Part shown: piece after piece, positions 55,793-64,000 of the stretch
Position numbering within the stretch: the first letter of the stretch is position 1
Layout: each line of letters opens with the position of its first letter
Origin: JAJYRX01 sp041655275
GTDB lineage: Bacteria > Pseudomonadota > Gammaproteobacteria > Burkholderiales > Burkholderiaceae_B
NCBI GenBank assembly: GCA_041655275.1
Contig: JBBAFU010000011.1
Coordinates: 47,292 to 111,291, forward strand
Direction of reading: 5' to 3'
DNA: 64,000 nt
The notes under the pieces: model-generated
What the model was told of the DNA's origin: nothing
Database searches by the model: none
What the model saw: only the letters and a program-made list of their open reading frames with translations
Made by a program: the position numbers and the translations under genes

Positions 55793-56637
55793 ACGACTAC
55801 ATCCTGACCCTGTCCTGCCCCGATCGCATCGGCATCGTCCACAACGTCACGGGATGGCTGCTGCAGCATCACGGCAACATCATCGATGCACAGCAATTCG
55901 GCGACCTTGAAACCGGCCACTTCTTCCTGCGCGTGCACTTCCACCTGCCGGCCGGAACTGCGGCACAAACCCTGGAAGCCGATTTTGCCCCGCTGGCACA
56001 CCGCTTCGACATGCACGCCCGCATCCACGATGCCACACACAAGGCACGCGTGCTCATCATGGTGAGCCGCCAGGGCCACTGCCTGAATGATCTGCTGTTC
56101 CGCACCTACAGCGGCCAGCTGCCCATCACCATCGCCGGCATCGTTTCCAACCATCCCGACTTTGCCGCGCTTGCCAGGGGCTATGGCATCGCCTTTCATC
56201 ACCTGCCGGTGAACGCCACGACGCGCGAGCAGCAGGAGGCGCAGATCCTCGATCTGGTCCGTTCCGAGTCGGTCGATCTGGTCGTGCTTGCGCGCTATAT
56301 GCAGATATTGTCCGCCGGGATGTGTGAAGCGCTCAAAGGGCGTGCCATCAACATCCATCACAGTTTCCTGCCCAGTTTCAAAGGTGCACGCCCCTACCAT
56401 CAGGCGCATGCCCGCGGCGTCAAGATCATCGGCGCCACAGCGCATTACGTCACTTCCGATCTGGATGAAGGCCCCATCATCGAACAGGACGTTGCCCGCG
56501 TGCATCACGGCATGAGCGCCGAGGCGCTCACCCGCGTGGGAAGCGACATTGAATCCCTGGTCCTGGCACGCGCCGTGCGCTCGCACGTCGAACACCGCAT
56601 CCTGCTGAACGGCCAGCGCACCGTGGTGTTTCGCTAG
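55789..56637 (+). CDS. purU: Formyltetrahydrofolate deformylase
   Basis: A 282-residue enzyme that hydrolyses 10-formyl-THF to formate and THF. An N-terminal ACT domain (LTLSCPDRIGIVHNVTGWLLQHHGNI) is followed by a formyltransferase-fold domain with the Asn-His-Asp active site (SNHPDF, INIHHSFLPSFKGARPYHQAH, TSDLDEGPIIEQDV). It is the last gene of a four-gene operon. Confidence 0.95.
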   Translation: MNDYILTLSCPDRIGIVHNVTGWLLQHHGNIIDAQQFGDLETGHFFLRVHFHLPAGTAAQTLEADFAPLAHRFDMHARIHDATHKARVLIMVSRQGHCLNDLLFRTYSGQLPITIAGIVSNHPDFAALARGYGIAFHHLPVNATTREQQEAQILDLVRSESVDLVVLARYMQILSAGMCEALKGRAINIHHSFLPSFKGARPYHQAHARGVKIIGATAHYVTSDLDEGPIIEQDVARVHHGMSAEALTRVGSDIESLVLARAVRSHVEHRILLNGQRTVVFR

Positions 56638-56644
56638 TGTTGGG

Positions 56645-58411
56645 CTAGTAACCCAGCGCCTGTCCCTCGCGCCGCGGATCGACGCCGCCTTCAAGGCCAT
56701 CGGCCGTCCAGACGATGCCGTGCAGGCCGCTGGCGGTCTCGTTCACATGCACCACATGGCCCATGGCACGCAGGGGTTCGGCAAGCCGGGCCAGCGACGT
56801 GCCCGCCTCGAGCTCGACACCATAGTTCCGATTGCCGCGGTTGGGCAGGGCGATGGCCTGCTGGATGTCCAGCCCCCAGTCCAGCACGCCCACCAGCGCC
56901 TTGGCCACGAAGGAAATAATGGCACTGCCGCCCGGTGAGCCGATGGCCATGACGGGTTGCCCGTTCTCCAGCACCAGCATGGGCGCCATGGAACTGCGCG
57001 GGCGCTTGCCCGCCTCGACGCGATTGGCCAGTGCACGGCCATCCTCGTCCGTGTCGGACAGGGAAAAATCCGTCAACTGGTTGTTGAGCAGGAAGCCTTC
57101 GACCAGAATCTTGCTGCCGAATGCCGCCTCTATGCTGGTCGTCATGCTGATTGCATTACCCCGGGCATCGGCGGCCACCAGATGCGTCGTCGATGGCTGC
57201 TCGGGTGTGTCATCACGCCCCGATGCAGTGCGCCGGCCCGCAGGCGCGCCGGGCAAGGCCTTGCCCAGGCTGCGACCGGCCCGTATCGATGCGGCGCGCC
57301 GGGCAAGATAGCCGGCATCGAGCATACCCTGCACCGGCACGGACACGAAGTCAGGATCAGCCACCCAGGCGTCGCGATCGGCAAAGGCAAGGGCGCCCGC
57401 CTCCGTGAACCAATGCACGCTTTCGAGCGAGTTCGGCGCAAGCCCGGCCAGCGGCGTATGCACCAGCATGCCCAGCATCTGCATGACCGCCAGCGGACCC
57501 GAACTGGGCGGCGGCACACCGCAGAGCTGGTACACCCGATAGCGCATGCACAGGGCCGGTCGCTCCAGCGCACGATAGTGCGCCAGATCCTTCAGCGACA
57601 GGTCACCCGGAACATCATGCCCGCTGACGGCATCAACCATGCCCTGTGCCAGCCGGCCCTCGTAGAACGCCCGCGGGCCTTCTTCGGCAATACGCGACAA
57701 CACCTGCGCCAGCGCCGGATTCCGGAGCTGATGGCCCACAGGCCAGGCCCGGCCGTCCCCGTCATAGAAATAGGCAGCCGCAGCCGGCTGCGCGCGCAGG
57801 CCCTTATCGCGCGCAAGCAGCGCATGCAGGCGCGGCGACACGGCAAAGCCTTCACGGGAAAGACGAATGGCCGGCTCGAACAGGCGCGACCATTCCAGCC
57901 GGCCCTGCTCGCGATGCAGCAGTGCCAGCATGCGCAGCAGACCCGGTACACCCACCGACAGGCCGCTATTCATCGCATCTTCGAAAGACAGGGGCCGGCC
58001 CTCGCGCAGGAAACGTCCGGCGTGCGCTGCTTCAGGTGCGGTCTCGCGGCCGTCCCAGGCCCGTACGCGGCCACGGGCGGCATCGAAACTGATGGCAAAC
58101 CCCCCGCCGCCCAGGCCCGACGACTGCGGCTCGACCAGATTGAGCACGAGCTGCATGGCAATGGCGGCGTCAACCGCGCTGCCGCCGTCGCGCAGGATTT
58201 CCATTCCGGCCGACGACGCCAGCGGGTTGGCGGCCACCACCATGGCCGTGGAGGCGCGCACCAGGGTACGCGCCTGGAAGCCGCTCGCGGCTTCGGGTGC
58301 CTGTGGAAGCACGTCCGGAAGCACATCGTCTGCACGGACACCGGCAACAGCAAGCCATGCCATCATCAGCACGACCGTCAGACACCGCAAGGGCGCAATA
58401 AGTTGTTGCAT
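56645..58411 (-). CDS. ggt: Gamma-glutamyltransferase
   Basis: A 588-residue periplasmic enzyme that cleaves glutathione and transfers the gamma-glutamyl group. A signal peptide (CLTVVLMMAWLAVAGVRA) precedes the large-subunit region. The self-processing nucleophile is T408 in PSTTHLVAADARGNAISMT. The substrate loop reads FGSKILVEGFLLNNQLTDFS, and the GSPGGSAIISF block lies near 505. The start at ATG 58411 gives the signal peptide; an upstream TTG in frame would put 15 odd residues before it. It is convergent with purU, seven bases apart. Confidence 0.93.
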   Translation of the reverse strand: MQQLIAPLRCLTVVLMMAWLAVAGVRADDVLPDVLPQAPEAASGFQARTLVRASTAMVVAANPLASSAGMEILRDGGSAVDAAIAMQLVLNLVEPQSSGLGGGGFAISFDAARGRVRAWDGRETAPEAAHAGRFLREGRPLSFEDAMNSGLSVGVPGLLRMLALLHREQGRLEWSRLFEPAIRLSREGFAVSPRLHALLARDKGLRAQPAAAAYFYDGDGRAWPVGHQLRNPALAQVLSRIAEEGPRAFYEGRLAQGMVDAVSGHDVPGDLSLKDLAHYRALERPALCMRYRVYQLCGVPPPSSGPLAVMQMLGMLVHTPLAGLAPNSLESVHWFTEAGALAFADRDAWVADPDFVSVPVQGMLDAGYLARRAASIRAGRSLGKALPGAPAGRRTASGRDDTPEQPSTTHLVAADARGNAISMTTSIEAAFGSKILVEGFLLNNQLTDFSLSDTDEDGRALANRVEAGKRPRSSMAPMLVLENGQPVMAIGSPGGSAIISFVAKALVGVLDWGLDIQQAIALPNRGNRNYGVELEAGTSLARLAEPLRAMGHVVHVNETASGLHGIVWTADGLEGGVDPRREGQALGY

Positions 58412-58564
58412 GGCACTTGTGCAGGCTTGGCCCACGCCCCCTCTTCCATGAGACAATAATAACTGGCGCCGCCATGCCCGCCTGTCGCGGGCCGGCGAGC
58501 TGCCATTCTAGCAATCCCGTTGTCAATCCCGTTGTCCGTGCAACACATTCCAGACTGAACCGCA

Positions 58565-60268
58565 ATGAGCAATTTGACTGATTCCGCACGCCCTTCCCGC
58601 CTTGGGGGGCATCTACTGGTCGACCAGCTGATGGTCCACGGAGTCGAGCATGTCTTCTGCGTGCCCGGCGAAAGTTACTTGGCCGTGCTCGACGGCCTGC
58701 ACGATGCCGACATCCAGGTCACCGTATGCCGCCAGGAAGGCGGCGCCGCAATGATGGCCGATGCCTATGGCAAACTGCACGGCAAGCCCGGCATCTGCAT
58801 GGTGACGCGCGGCCCGGGTGCATCCAACGCGCTGGCCGGCATCCATATCGCCTCCCAGGACTCCACACCGCTCATCATGTTCGTCGGCCAGATCGAACGC
58901 GGCATGCGCGAGCGCGAGGCCTTCCAGGAAATGGACTATCGCGCGGTATTCGGCAGCCAGGTGAAGTGGGCGACCGAAATCGATGACGTCGACCGCATTC
59001 CCGAGCTGGTGTCGCGGGCCTTCCACGTGGCCACCTCGGGGCGGCCCGGGCCGGTCGTCATCGCCCTGCCCGAGGACATGCTGGTGGAAACCAGCACGGC
59101 GGCGGATGCCGCACCTTTCCAGGTGATTGAAACGGCGCCCGCCCCCGGCCAGATGGAAGTCATCGCCGCCCGGCTCGCAAAGGCACAGCGCCCCGTCGCC
59201 ATCCTGGGCGGCACGCGCTGGGATGCCGGCGCCGTGCAACAGTTTGCTGCCTTCGCGCAGGATCACAATCTGCCGGTCTCGGTACAGTTTCGCCGCCAGA
59301 TGCTGTTCCCCACCACCCACCCCTGCTTCGTGGGCGATGTGGGCATCGGCAGCAACCCCGAGCTCATGCAGGCCATCAAGGATGCGGATCTTGTTCTGCT
59401 CGTGGGCGGACGCATGTCTGAAATCGCCAGCCAGAGCTATACCCTGTTCCCCGTGCCCGGGCCACGCAGCGGCCAGACGCTGGTACACGTTCATCCCGAC
59501 GCGGGCGAGCTCAACCGCGTCTACCAGGCCAATGTGGCCGTAAACGCCTCGCCGCGCGCCTTTGCCCAGGCGCTGGCCGGCCTGCCGGTACAGACGGCGC
59601 CGGATCGCGCCGATCGCCTGAAGACCCTGCGCGCCAGCTACGAAAAATGGCATGATCCCCTGCAGATCACCCACCCGGGCAAGCTGCAGATGGGTCCCGT
59701 CATGCACTGGCTGGGCCGGAAACTGCCCGCCGATGCCATCCTGTGCAATGGCGCGGGCAACTTCGCCACCTGGCTGCATCGCTTCTACCCCTTCACGCAA
59801 TACGGCACACAACTGGCACCCACTTCAGGCTCCATGGGCTACGGCCTGCCGGCGGCCGTCGGTGCCAAGCGCATCCACCCCGACCGCACCGTGGTTTGCC
59901 TGGCCGGTGACGGCTGCTTCATGATGCACGGCCAGGAATTCGCCACCGCCGTGCAATATGACCTGCCCATCATCGTCGTCATCATCGACAACGGCATGTA
60001 CGGCACCATCCGCATGCACCAGGAAAACCACTATCCGGCGCGCCTGTCGGCGACCACGCTGAAGAACCCGGATTTTGCCGCGTACGCGCAGGCCTTTGGC
60101 GGCTACGGCGAGCGCGTGGAGCAGACCGACGAGTTCGCGCCCGCATTCGAACGTGCGCTGGCCAGTGGCAAACCGGCTATCCTGCATTGCCTGATCGATC
60201 CGGAAGCCATCACACCCATGACGACGCTGAGCCGCCTGCGCGAACAGGCCCGGGCGCGCCAGTCCTGA
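58565..60268 (+). CDS. Thiamine pyrophosphate-dependent enzyme (acetolactate synthase-like large subunit)
   Basis: A 567-residue TPP enzyme with the three-domain layout of acetolactate synthases. An N-terminal Glu region GVEHVFCVPGESYLAVLD and RQEGGAAMMADAYGKLHGKPGICMVTRGPGASNALAG, a middle cofactor domain, and the C-terminal TPP motif GDGCFMMHGQEFATAVQYDLPIIVVIIDNGMYGT are seen. No small regulatory subunit gene follows, so it may be a catabolic decarboxylase or ligase of this superfamily rather than IlvB. It is followed by a glutaryl-CoA dehydrogenase gene 43 bases on. Confidence 0.85.
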   Translation: MSNLTDSARPSRLGGHLLVDQLMVHGVEHVFCVPGESYLAVLDGLHDADIQVTVCRQEGGAAMMADAYGKLHGKPGICMVTRGPGASNALAGIHIASQDSTPLIMFVGQIERGMREREAFQEMDYRAVFGSQVKWATEIDDVDRIPELVSRAFHVATSGRPGPVVIALPEDMLVETSTAADAAPFQVIETAPAPGQMEVIAARLAKAQRPVAILGGTRWDAGAVQQFAAFAQDHNLPVSVQFRRQMLFPTTHPCFVGDVGIGSNPELMQAIKDADLVLLVGGRMSEIASQSYTLFPVPGPRSGQTLVHVHPDAGELNRVYQANVAVNASPRAFAQALAGLPVQTAPDRADRLKTLRASYEKWHDPLQITHPGKLQMGPVMHWLGRKLPADAILCNGAGNFATWLHRFYPFTQYGTQLAPTSGSMGYGLPAAVGAKRIHPDRTVVCLAGDGCFMMHGQEFATAVQYDLPIIVVIIDNGMYGTIRMHQENHYPARLSATTLKNPDFAAYAQAFGGYGERVEQTDEFAPAFERALASGKPAILHCLIDPEAITPMTTLSRLREQARARQS

Positions 60269-60311
60269 TTCCACTTTCCTGTTCTCTTCAATTTCTTACG
60301 GTAAACCGACT

Positions 60312-61502
60312 ATGTCTGCTCCCAGCTTTCACTGGCAAGATCCCTTGCTTCTGGATGCCCAGCTCACCGATGACGAACGCATGGTGCGCGATGCCGCCCA
60401 CGCTTATGCCCGGGACAAGCTTGCACCGCGTGTGCTCGAGGCCTTCCGCCACGAAAAGACCGACGCGGCCATCTTCCGCGAAATGGGCGAACTGGGCCTT
60501 CTGGGCGCCACGATCGCCGAGGAATACGGCGGCGCCGGCCTGAACTATGTGTGCTACGGCCTGATTGCACGCGAAGTCGAGCGCATCGACTCGGGCTACC
60601 GCTCGATGATGAGCGTGCAGTCTTCGCTCGTCATGGTGCCCATAGAAGCTTTCGGCAGCGAAGAGCAGAAGCGTCACTATCTGCCGCGTCTGGCCACGGG
60701 CGAATGGATAGGCTGCTTCGGCCTGACCGAACCCAACCACGGCTCGGACCCCGGCAGCATGGAAACACGTGCCGTACGCACGGCCGACGGCTATCGCATC
60801 AGCGGCACCAAGATGTGGATCACCAACTCCCCCATCGCCGATGTCTTCGTCGTCTGGGCCAAGGTGGTCGGTGGCGAGGATGACGGCAAGATTCGCGGCT
60901 TCATCCTCGACAAGGGGGCCAGGGGGCTGAGTGCGCCCGTCATCGAGGGCAAGGTGGGCCTGCGCGCATCCATCACCGGCGAAATCGTGATGGACGAGGT
61001 GGAAGTGGCCGAAGACCGCATGCTGCCCGGCGTGGCCGGTCTGCGCGGCCCCTTCACCTGTCTGAATTCCGCACGCTACGGCATCGCCTGGGGCGCCCTG
61101 GGCGCCGCGGAGGCCTGCTGGCATACGGCACGCCAGTACACGCTGGATCGCCAGCAGTTCGGGCGTCCGCTGGCCGCCAACCAGCTCATCCAGAAGAAGC
61201 TGGCCGACATGCAGACCGAAATCACGCTGGGCCTGCAGGGCTGCCTGCGCCTGGGACGCATGAAAGACGAAGGCAGCGCCGCCGTCGAGATCACATCCAT
61301 CATGAAGCGCAACTCCTGCGGCAAGGCGCTGGACGTCGCCCGCATGGCACGCGACATGCTCGGCGGCAACGGCATCTCGGACGAATTCGGCGTGGCACGC
61401 CACCTGGTCAATCTCGAGGTGGTGAACACCTATGAAGGGACGCACGACGTCCACGCCCTGATCCTGGGTCGTGCACAGACGGGTCTGCAGGCGTTCTTTT
61501 GA
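60312..61502 (+). CDS. gcdH: Glutaryl-CoA dehydrogenase
   Basis: A 396-residue FAD enzyme that oxidises and decarboxylates glutaryl-CoA to crotonyl-CoA in lysine and tryptophan breakdown. It has the acyl-CoA dehydrogenase blocks CFGLTEPNHGSDPGSMETRAV and GTKMWITNSPIADVFVVWAK. The C-terminal region around the catalytic base VVNTYEGTHDVHALILGRAQTG matches GCDH, with Glu in YEGTHD. It is followed by a good terminator. Confidence 0.93.
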   Translation: MSAPSFHWQDPLLLDAQLTDDERMVRDAAHAYARDKLAPRVLEAFRHEKTDAAIFREMGELGLLGATIAEEYGGAGLNYVCYGLIAREVERIDSGYRSMMSVQSSLVMVPIEAFGSEEQKRHYLPRLATGEWIGCFGLTEPNHGSDPGSMETRAVRTADGYRISGTKMWITNSPIADVFVVWAKVVGGEDDGKIRGFILDKGARGLSAPVIEGKVGLRASITGEIVMDEVEVAEDRMLPGVAGLRGPFTCLNSARYGIAWGALGAAEACWHTARQYTLDRQQFGRPLAANQLIQKKLADMQTEITLGLQGCLRLGRMKDEGSAAVEITSIMKRNSCGKALDVARMARDMLGGNGISDEFGVARHLVNLEVVNTYEGTHDVHALILGRAQTGLQAFF

Positions 61503-61525
61503 AGCAGCAAGCTATAGGCAGAAGG

Positions 61526-61554
61526 AAAGACGGGCTCTGCGGGGCCCGTCTTTT
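61526..61554 (+). terminator. Rho-independent terminator after gcdH
   Basis: The stem AAAGACGGGC / GCCCGTCTTT encloses a short loop and is followed by TTTTATT, 25 bases after the gcdH stop. It ends the TPP-enzyme and gcdH unit. Confidence 0.88.
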
Positions 61555-61577
61555 ATTAAACGCCTTCCGGCCATCGA

Positions 61578-61601
61578 GGATAGCCTGTAAACCGGCTATC
61601 C
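61578..61601. repeat. Perfect 8-bp inverted repeat
   Basis: GGATAGCC and GGCTATCC flank an 8-base spacer. There is no T-run on either strand. It lies in the gene-free stretch between gcdH and the LysR gene, at the border to the degraded end region. Confidence 0.4.
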
Positions 61602-61689
61602 ATGCGGGTTGCAGACATTAATCAGGGCTAACTACTCAGAATTGAGCGGCAGGCAATAATCCGAATAGCCACAGGCGGGTCAGGGAGGG

Positions 61690-62598
61690 TCAGGCGGATC
61701 GCGTGAGCATTTCCAGCAAGGCATGTTTGAGATGACTTGTTGCGATAGGTAATTCCACGCCTGACAAGGTGAGTATTGCGACTTCGCGAATAATGGCAGG
61801 ATCGATGATGGGATAAGGTCTCAAATGACCATAACCTAGTATCTCCATCGCAATTTGCGGAACCACGGCAACACCCAGGCCAGCGTCGACCATACTGAGC
61901 AAGGTCTGGGCATGAGCCACCTGGTGGGTAATGTTGATTTTCGCGTTACTGTCGTGCAGTGCTTTTTCCAGCATGTCCCGCTGAATGGTATCTGGTCCGG
62001 TTGTCAATATGGACAACCCCTGGAGGGCACGCAATGAAACACCCTGCTCAGGAAAAGACGCCGACCCTGGCGGAAATACTGCGCAAGATGGCTCGACGAA
62101 CAGGCGTTCGACATGCAATTGGGGCGGTATATTTTCCGGCACCGTACCAATTCCAATATCCACCGTCTTGTTGATCACCGCATCGGGTACACGCTTGGTC
62201 AGCAATTCGAACACTTCAATCTGAACGGATGGATTGTCCTCCTGAAATCGACGAATAACCTGAGGCAGGCGGGTGCCCGCGACACTGGGTATGCAGGCCA
62301 GGCGTACACGATAGCGGTAGCGTGAACCGTCCTGCTTAATTCGGTATAGCCCCACATCAAGTTCATGCATAGCGCGCTTCACGTGCCCAAGCAGAATTTC
62401 ACCGGCATCGCTAAGTTGAACTTTGCGTGTGCTGCGATGAAACAAAACAATACCGAGTTGTTCTTCCAAATTGCGAATCTGCATGCTAAGCGCGGACTGC
62501 GATCGATTCAATCGCTCTGCGGCAGCTCGAAAATTCTGCAATTCCGCGACAGCGATAAAGGCGCGTAGCAATTTTGGATTAATAAACATTTCGGACAT
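61690..62598 (-). CDS. LysR family transcriptional regulator
   Basis: A 302-residue LysR regulator. The N-terminal HTH (residues 8-66) has LLRAFIAVAELQNFRAAAERLNRSQSALSMQIRNLEEQLG, with a substrate-binding domain from about residue 93 (RVRLACIPSVAGTRLP...). Its base composition is lower in GC than the backbone. The stop of the decayed RluF gene lies 9 bases upstream on the same strand, so it probably has no own divergent target left; its target is unknown. No good ribosome binding site precedes the ATG at 62598. Confidence 0.88.
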   Translation of the reverse strand: MSEMFINPKLLRAFIAVAELQNFRAAAERLNRSQSALSMQIRNLEEQLGIVLFHRSTRKVQLSDAGEILLGHVKRAMHELDVGLYRIKQDGSRYRYRVRLACIPSVAGTRLPQVIRRFQEDNPSVQIEVFELLTKRVPDAVINKTVDIGIGTVPENIPPQLHVERLFVEPSCAVFPPGSASFPEQGVSLRALQGLSILTTGPDTIQRDMLEKALHDSNAKINITHQVAHAQTLLSMVDAGLGVAVVPQIAMEILGYGHLRPYPIIDPAIIREVAILTLSGVELPIATSHLKHALLEMLTRSA

Positions 62599-62607
62599 AT
62601 TAATGTT

Positions 62608-63175
62608 TCAGATCGATTGTTCTTGCGCGCGAAGAAAACGCCATTGTCCGAGCAGCAGACAGCTCAGCACCACATGGCCGATGCGTGCACGTTTGGGTCC
62701 ATTCACCTACAGATCACTCATTTCACACACTCGCCTGATCTGGCGCTTGCGCCCCTTATACCAAATGAAGCGCAGTTGGCTTTCGTTTTACCAGCTCACG
62801 TGTGTCACATGCAAAAGATGACCGTCCATCTGCAGGCTGTGCTTCAGCAGAGCCAAGCTATTAGGAATCAGCTTTCCCCCACACACGCGCCAAATAACCG
62901 CCCTCCACATCGGAGTTCGCGCCCACCAAGGTTTGGGCCCGCCTTCCGTCCTGCGTCAATATCAACGAGCCTTGAGAATCGATATCCAGCCTACCCGCAG
63001 TCGCGAGACCGCGTAAACGCTCGAAAGGCAGGAAAAAAAATGCCATCTGATACTGGTTAGCAGACGTAATAGGCGACGCCGCGGCTCGGTAAGCTTTTTC
63101 GAGCTGGCAGGAAACATAGCCGACCGGTTTATTCAAGGAAATGCTGACCCTTGCCGTCTGTCTTTTTCCATTCAC
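62608..63175 (-). pseudogene. Decayed RluF/RsuA-type pseudouridine synthase
   Basis: Reading the minus strand gives a recognisable pseudouridine synthase across the whole stretch: SISLNKPVGYVS (63135-63145 region), the catalytic-site block LRGLATAGRLDIDSQGSLILTQDGR, then after a one-base shift near 62872 the rest (LIPNSLALLKHSLQMDG, QLRFIWYKGRKRQIRRVCEMS, RARIGHVVLSCLLLGQWRFL). It has one frameshift and two in-frame stops, TAA after HVSW and TAG after EMSDL. The N-terminal S4 domain is missing where the IS3 remnant begins. The gene is dead. Confidence 0.85.
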
Positions 63176-63230
63176 CCACCCATTTGATTTATATTACCAT
63201 TTTGCCTTCTGATGTGAGCCCAGGCCGGCC

Positions 63231-63487
63231 CATCTTCAATCGCATATTCTCAGCGCGCAAACGCGCAATCTCCATATGCTCGTAACAGGCGCTAGGCCTT
63301 TTTCCGCGCCCGCGCCAGCGTCCAACTCGCCGCGTGCATTCTGACGCACCCAATTGCTCAGACTGGCCTTCGAGATACCTAGAGAACGAACCACCGTCGC
63401 TGCCGATTGCCCGGCCGCCAGAACCTACCGAACCTCTTCTCACGCGAATTCCAGCGTGTATTTGCTACGCTTTAGCACTCTAGGCAT
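63231..63487 (-). mobile_element. IS3-family transposase OrfA remnant
   Basis: From ATG 63487 the minus strand reads KRSKYTLEFA, then stop codons TGA and TAG, then VLAAGQSAATVVRSLGISKASLSNWVRQ, which is the HTH of an IS3-family OrfA. A one-base frameshift near 63265 leads to EHMEIARLRAENMRLKM, the leucine-zipper-like end of OrfA. The rest of the element, OrfB and the terminal repeats are absent. It abuts the truncated RluF gene. Confidence 0.75.
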
Positions 63488-63549
63488 ATTCCCACTCTTT
63501 CGTACCAATGTAACCGGAACCAAGGGCTCCCTCATATAGATGCAATATC

Positions 63550-63653
63550 AGATCGCCAACCGTGCGATGCCACGACGCTGATGAAGTCTTGCAAGCTGTC
63601 CGGCGAGGAAGGTGTCGAGGAGTTGCTGCCGCAAACCTTTACGCACAAACATG
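63550..63653 (+). mobile_element. Probable IS5-family transposase fragment
   Basis: The plus strand encodes CDATTLMKSCKLSGEEGVEELLPQTF, resembling the region CD-x-x-x-L...GE-x-GVEELLAQT of IS5/IS1478-type transposases. The frame closes within 20 residues after it and no further transposase sequence is seen. The match is short, so confidence is moderate. Confidence 0.5.
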
Positions 63654-64000
63654 AAAATAATATAAATTTGATACTCAAGTGCGAAATTTGAACGCATAGT
63701 TGCGAAGCTTCCTGCACAACGCAATAAAGGTGTGCTGGTTACCAGTTTCTATACATGACTACCACCATGAATACTTCACGCGAGAATTTGCCATGTGAAG
63801 TATCGACCAATTACGCTGAAGTTACAATTATAGAAGAAATGGAGCAAATACGATTTATCGCCAGAATCTAAATAGTCGAACCTGAAATATCCATTTCACC
63901 CCGCAGCAACGGCCGGTACGGTGAATTTCAATGATAATAATCCGCCATCCGGGATTGCGTTCTGATATTGACGGCGCAATTGCGGCGTAAGAAACAGGCG
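63654..64000. other. AT-rich region without a recognisable gene
   Basis: This last stretch is lower in GC than the backbone. The longest candidate is a 38-codon frame at about 63756-63872 (starting MTTTMNTSRENLP) with no ribosome binding site or family resemblance. I see nothing else I can support. Confidence 0.5.

Noticed and set aside
58613..59812. A 399-codon frame antisense to the TPP enzyme gene
   Set aside because: The plus-strand gene has TPP motifs; the antisense frame has none.
62617..63060. A 147-codon plus-strand frame in the degraded end region
   Set aside because: It is antisense to the recognisable RluF pseudogene and has no family resemblance.

Overview
The window looks like chromosomal DNA of a high-GC betaproteobacterium, probably order Burkholderiales, family Alcaligenaceae (Bordetella/Achromobacter relatives). 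This rests on overall gene content: a phasin, a Bug/TctC solute receptor, a fused LivH-LivM permease, a double-length UvrA, and the dusB-fis-purH-ruvCA and glnS-minCDE gene orders. No taxonomic search was possible. No tRNA, rRNA or CRISPR array was found.

Layout. 1-5.3 kb: phasin with a clear promoter, an IclR regulator with a dyad operator, a MoCF-domain protein, an EI24 membrane protein, a thioredoxin-like protein and an RhlE helicase. 5.4-9 kb: the AzlCD branched-chain amino acid exporter divergent from ilvE, then a CHCC zinc-finger protein and a YheT hydrolase. 8.9-13 kb: BepA-like protease, CtaG-type membrane protein, TM2 protein and UbiH-like hydroxylase. 13.1-21.1 kb: dusB, fis, purH, ruvC, ruvA, an inverted PLP ammonia-lyase gene, ruvB and recQ. 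21-27.6 kb: ClC channel, a two-component system and a cydAB-like pair. 27.7-31.4 kb: glnS, minC, minD, minE.

31.4-36.7 kb is a visibly lower-GC insert carrying a CoA transferase, FadR-type regulator, enoyl-CoA hydratase-like protein, TctC receptor and nitrilase: a likely horizontally acquired module for taking up and activating a carboxylate or nitrile-derived acid. High-GC sequence resumes with a complete branched-chain amino acid ABC transporter (livK-livHM-livG-livF), a UvrD-type helicase, a small lipoprotein, ettA, two uncharacterised proteins, an 1892-residue tandem UvrA, tcdA, chaC, pdxH, a flavin reductase, an FAD oxidoreductase, purU, gamma-glutamyltransferase, a TPP enzyme and glutaryl-CoA dehydrogenase. 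The last 2.4 kb is degraded: a LysR gene, a decayed RluF-type pseudouridine synthase gene cut by an IS3-family remnant, a probable IS5-type remnant and AT-rich sequence.

The most interesting item is the cydAB-like pair. Subunit I aligns almost without gaps to the start and several blocks of CydA, yet every haem-ligand position I can align (E. coli H19, H186, M393) and both conserved glutamates (E99, E107) are replaced. It may be a bd-oxidase-derived membrane complex that no longer binds haem in the usual way.
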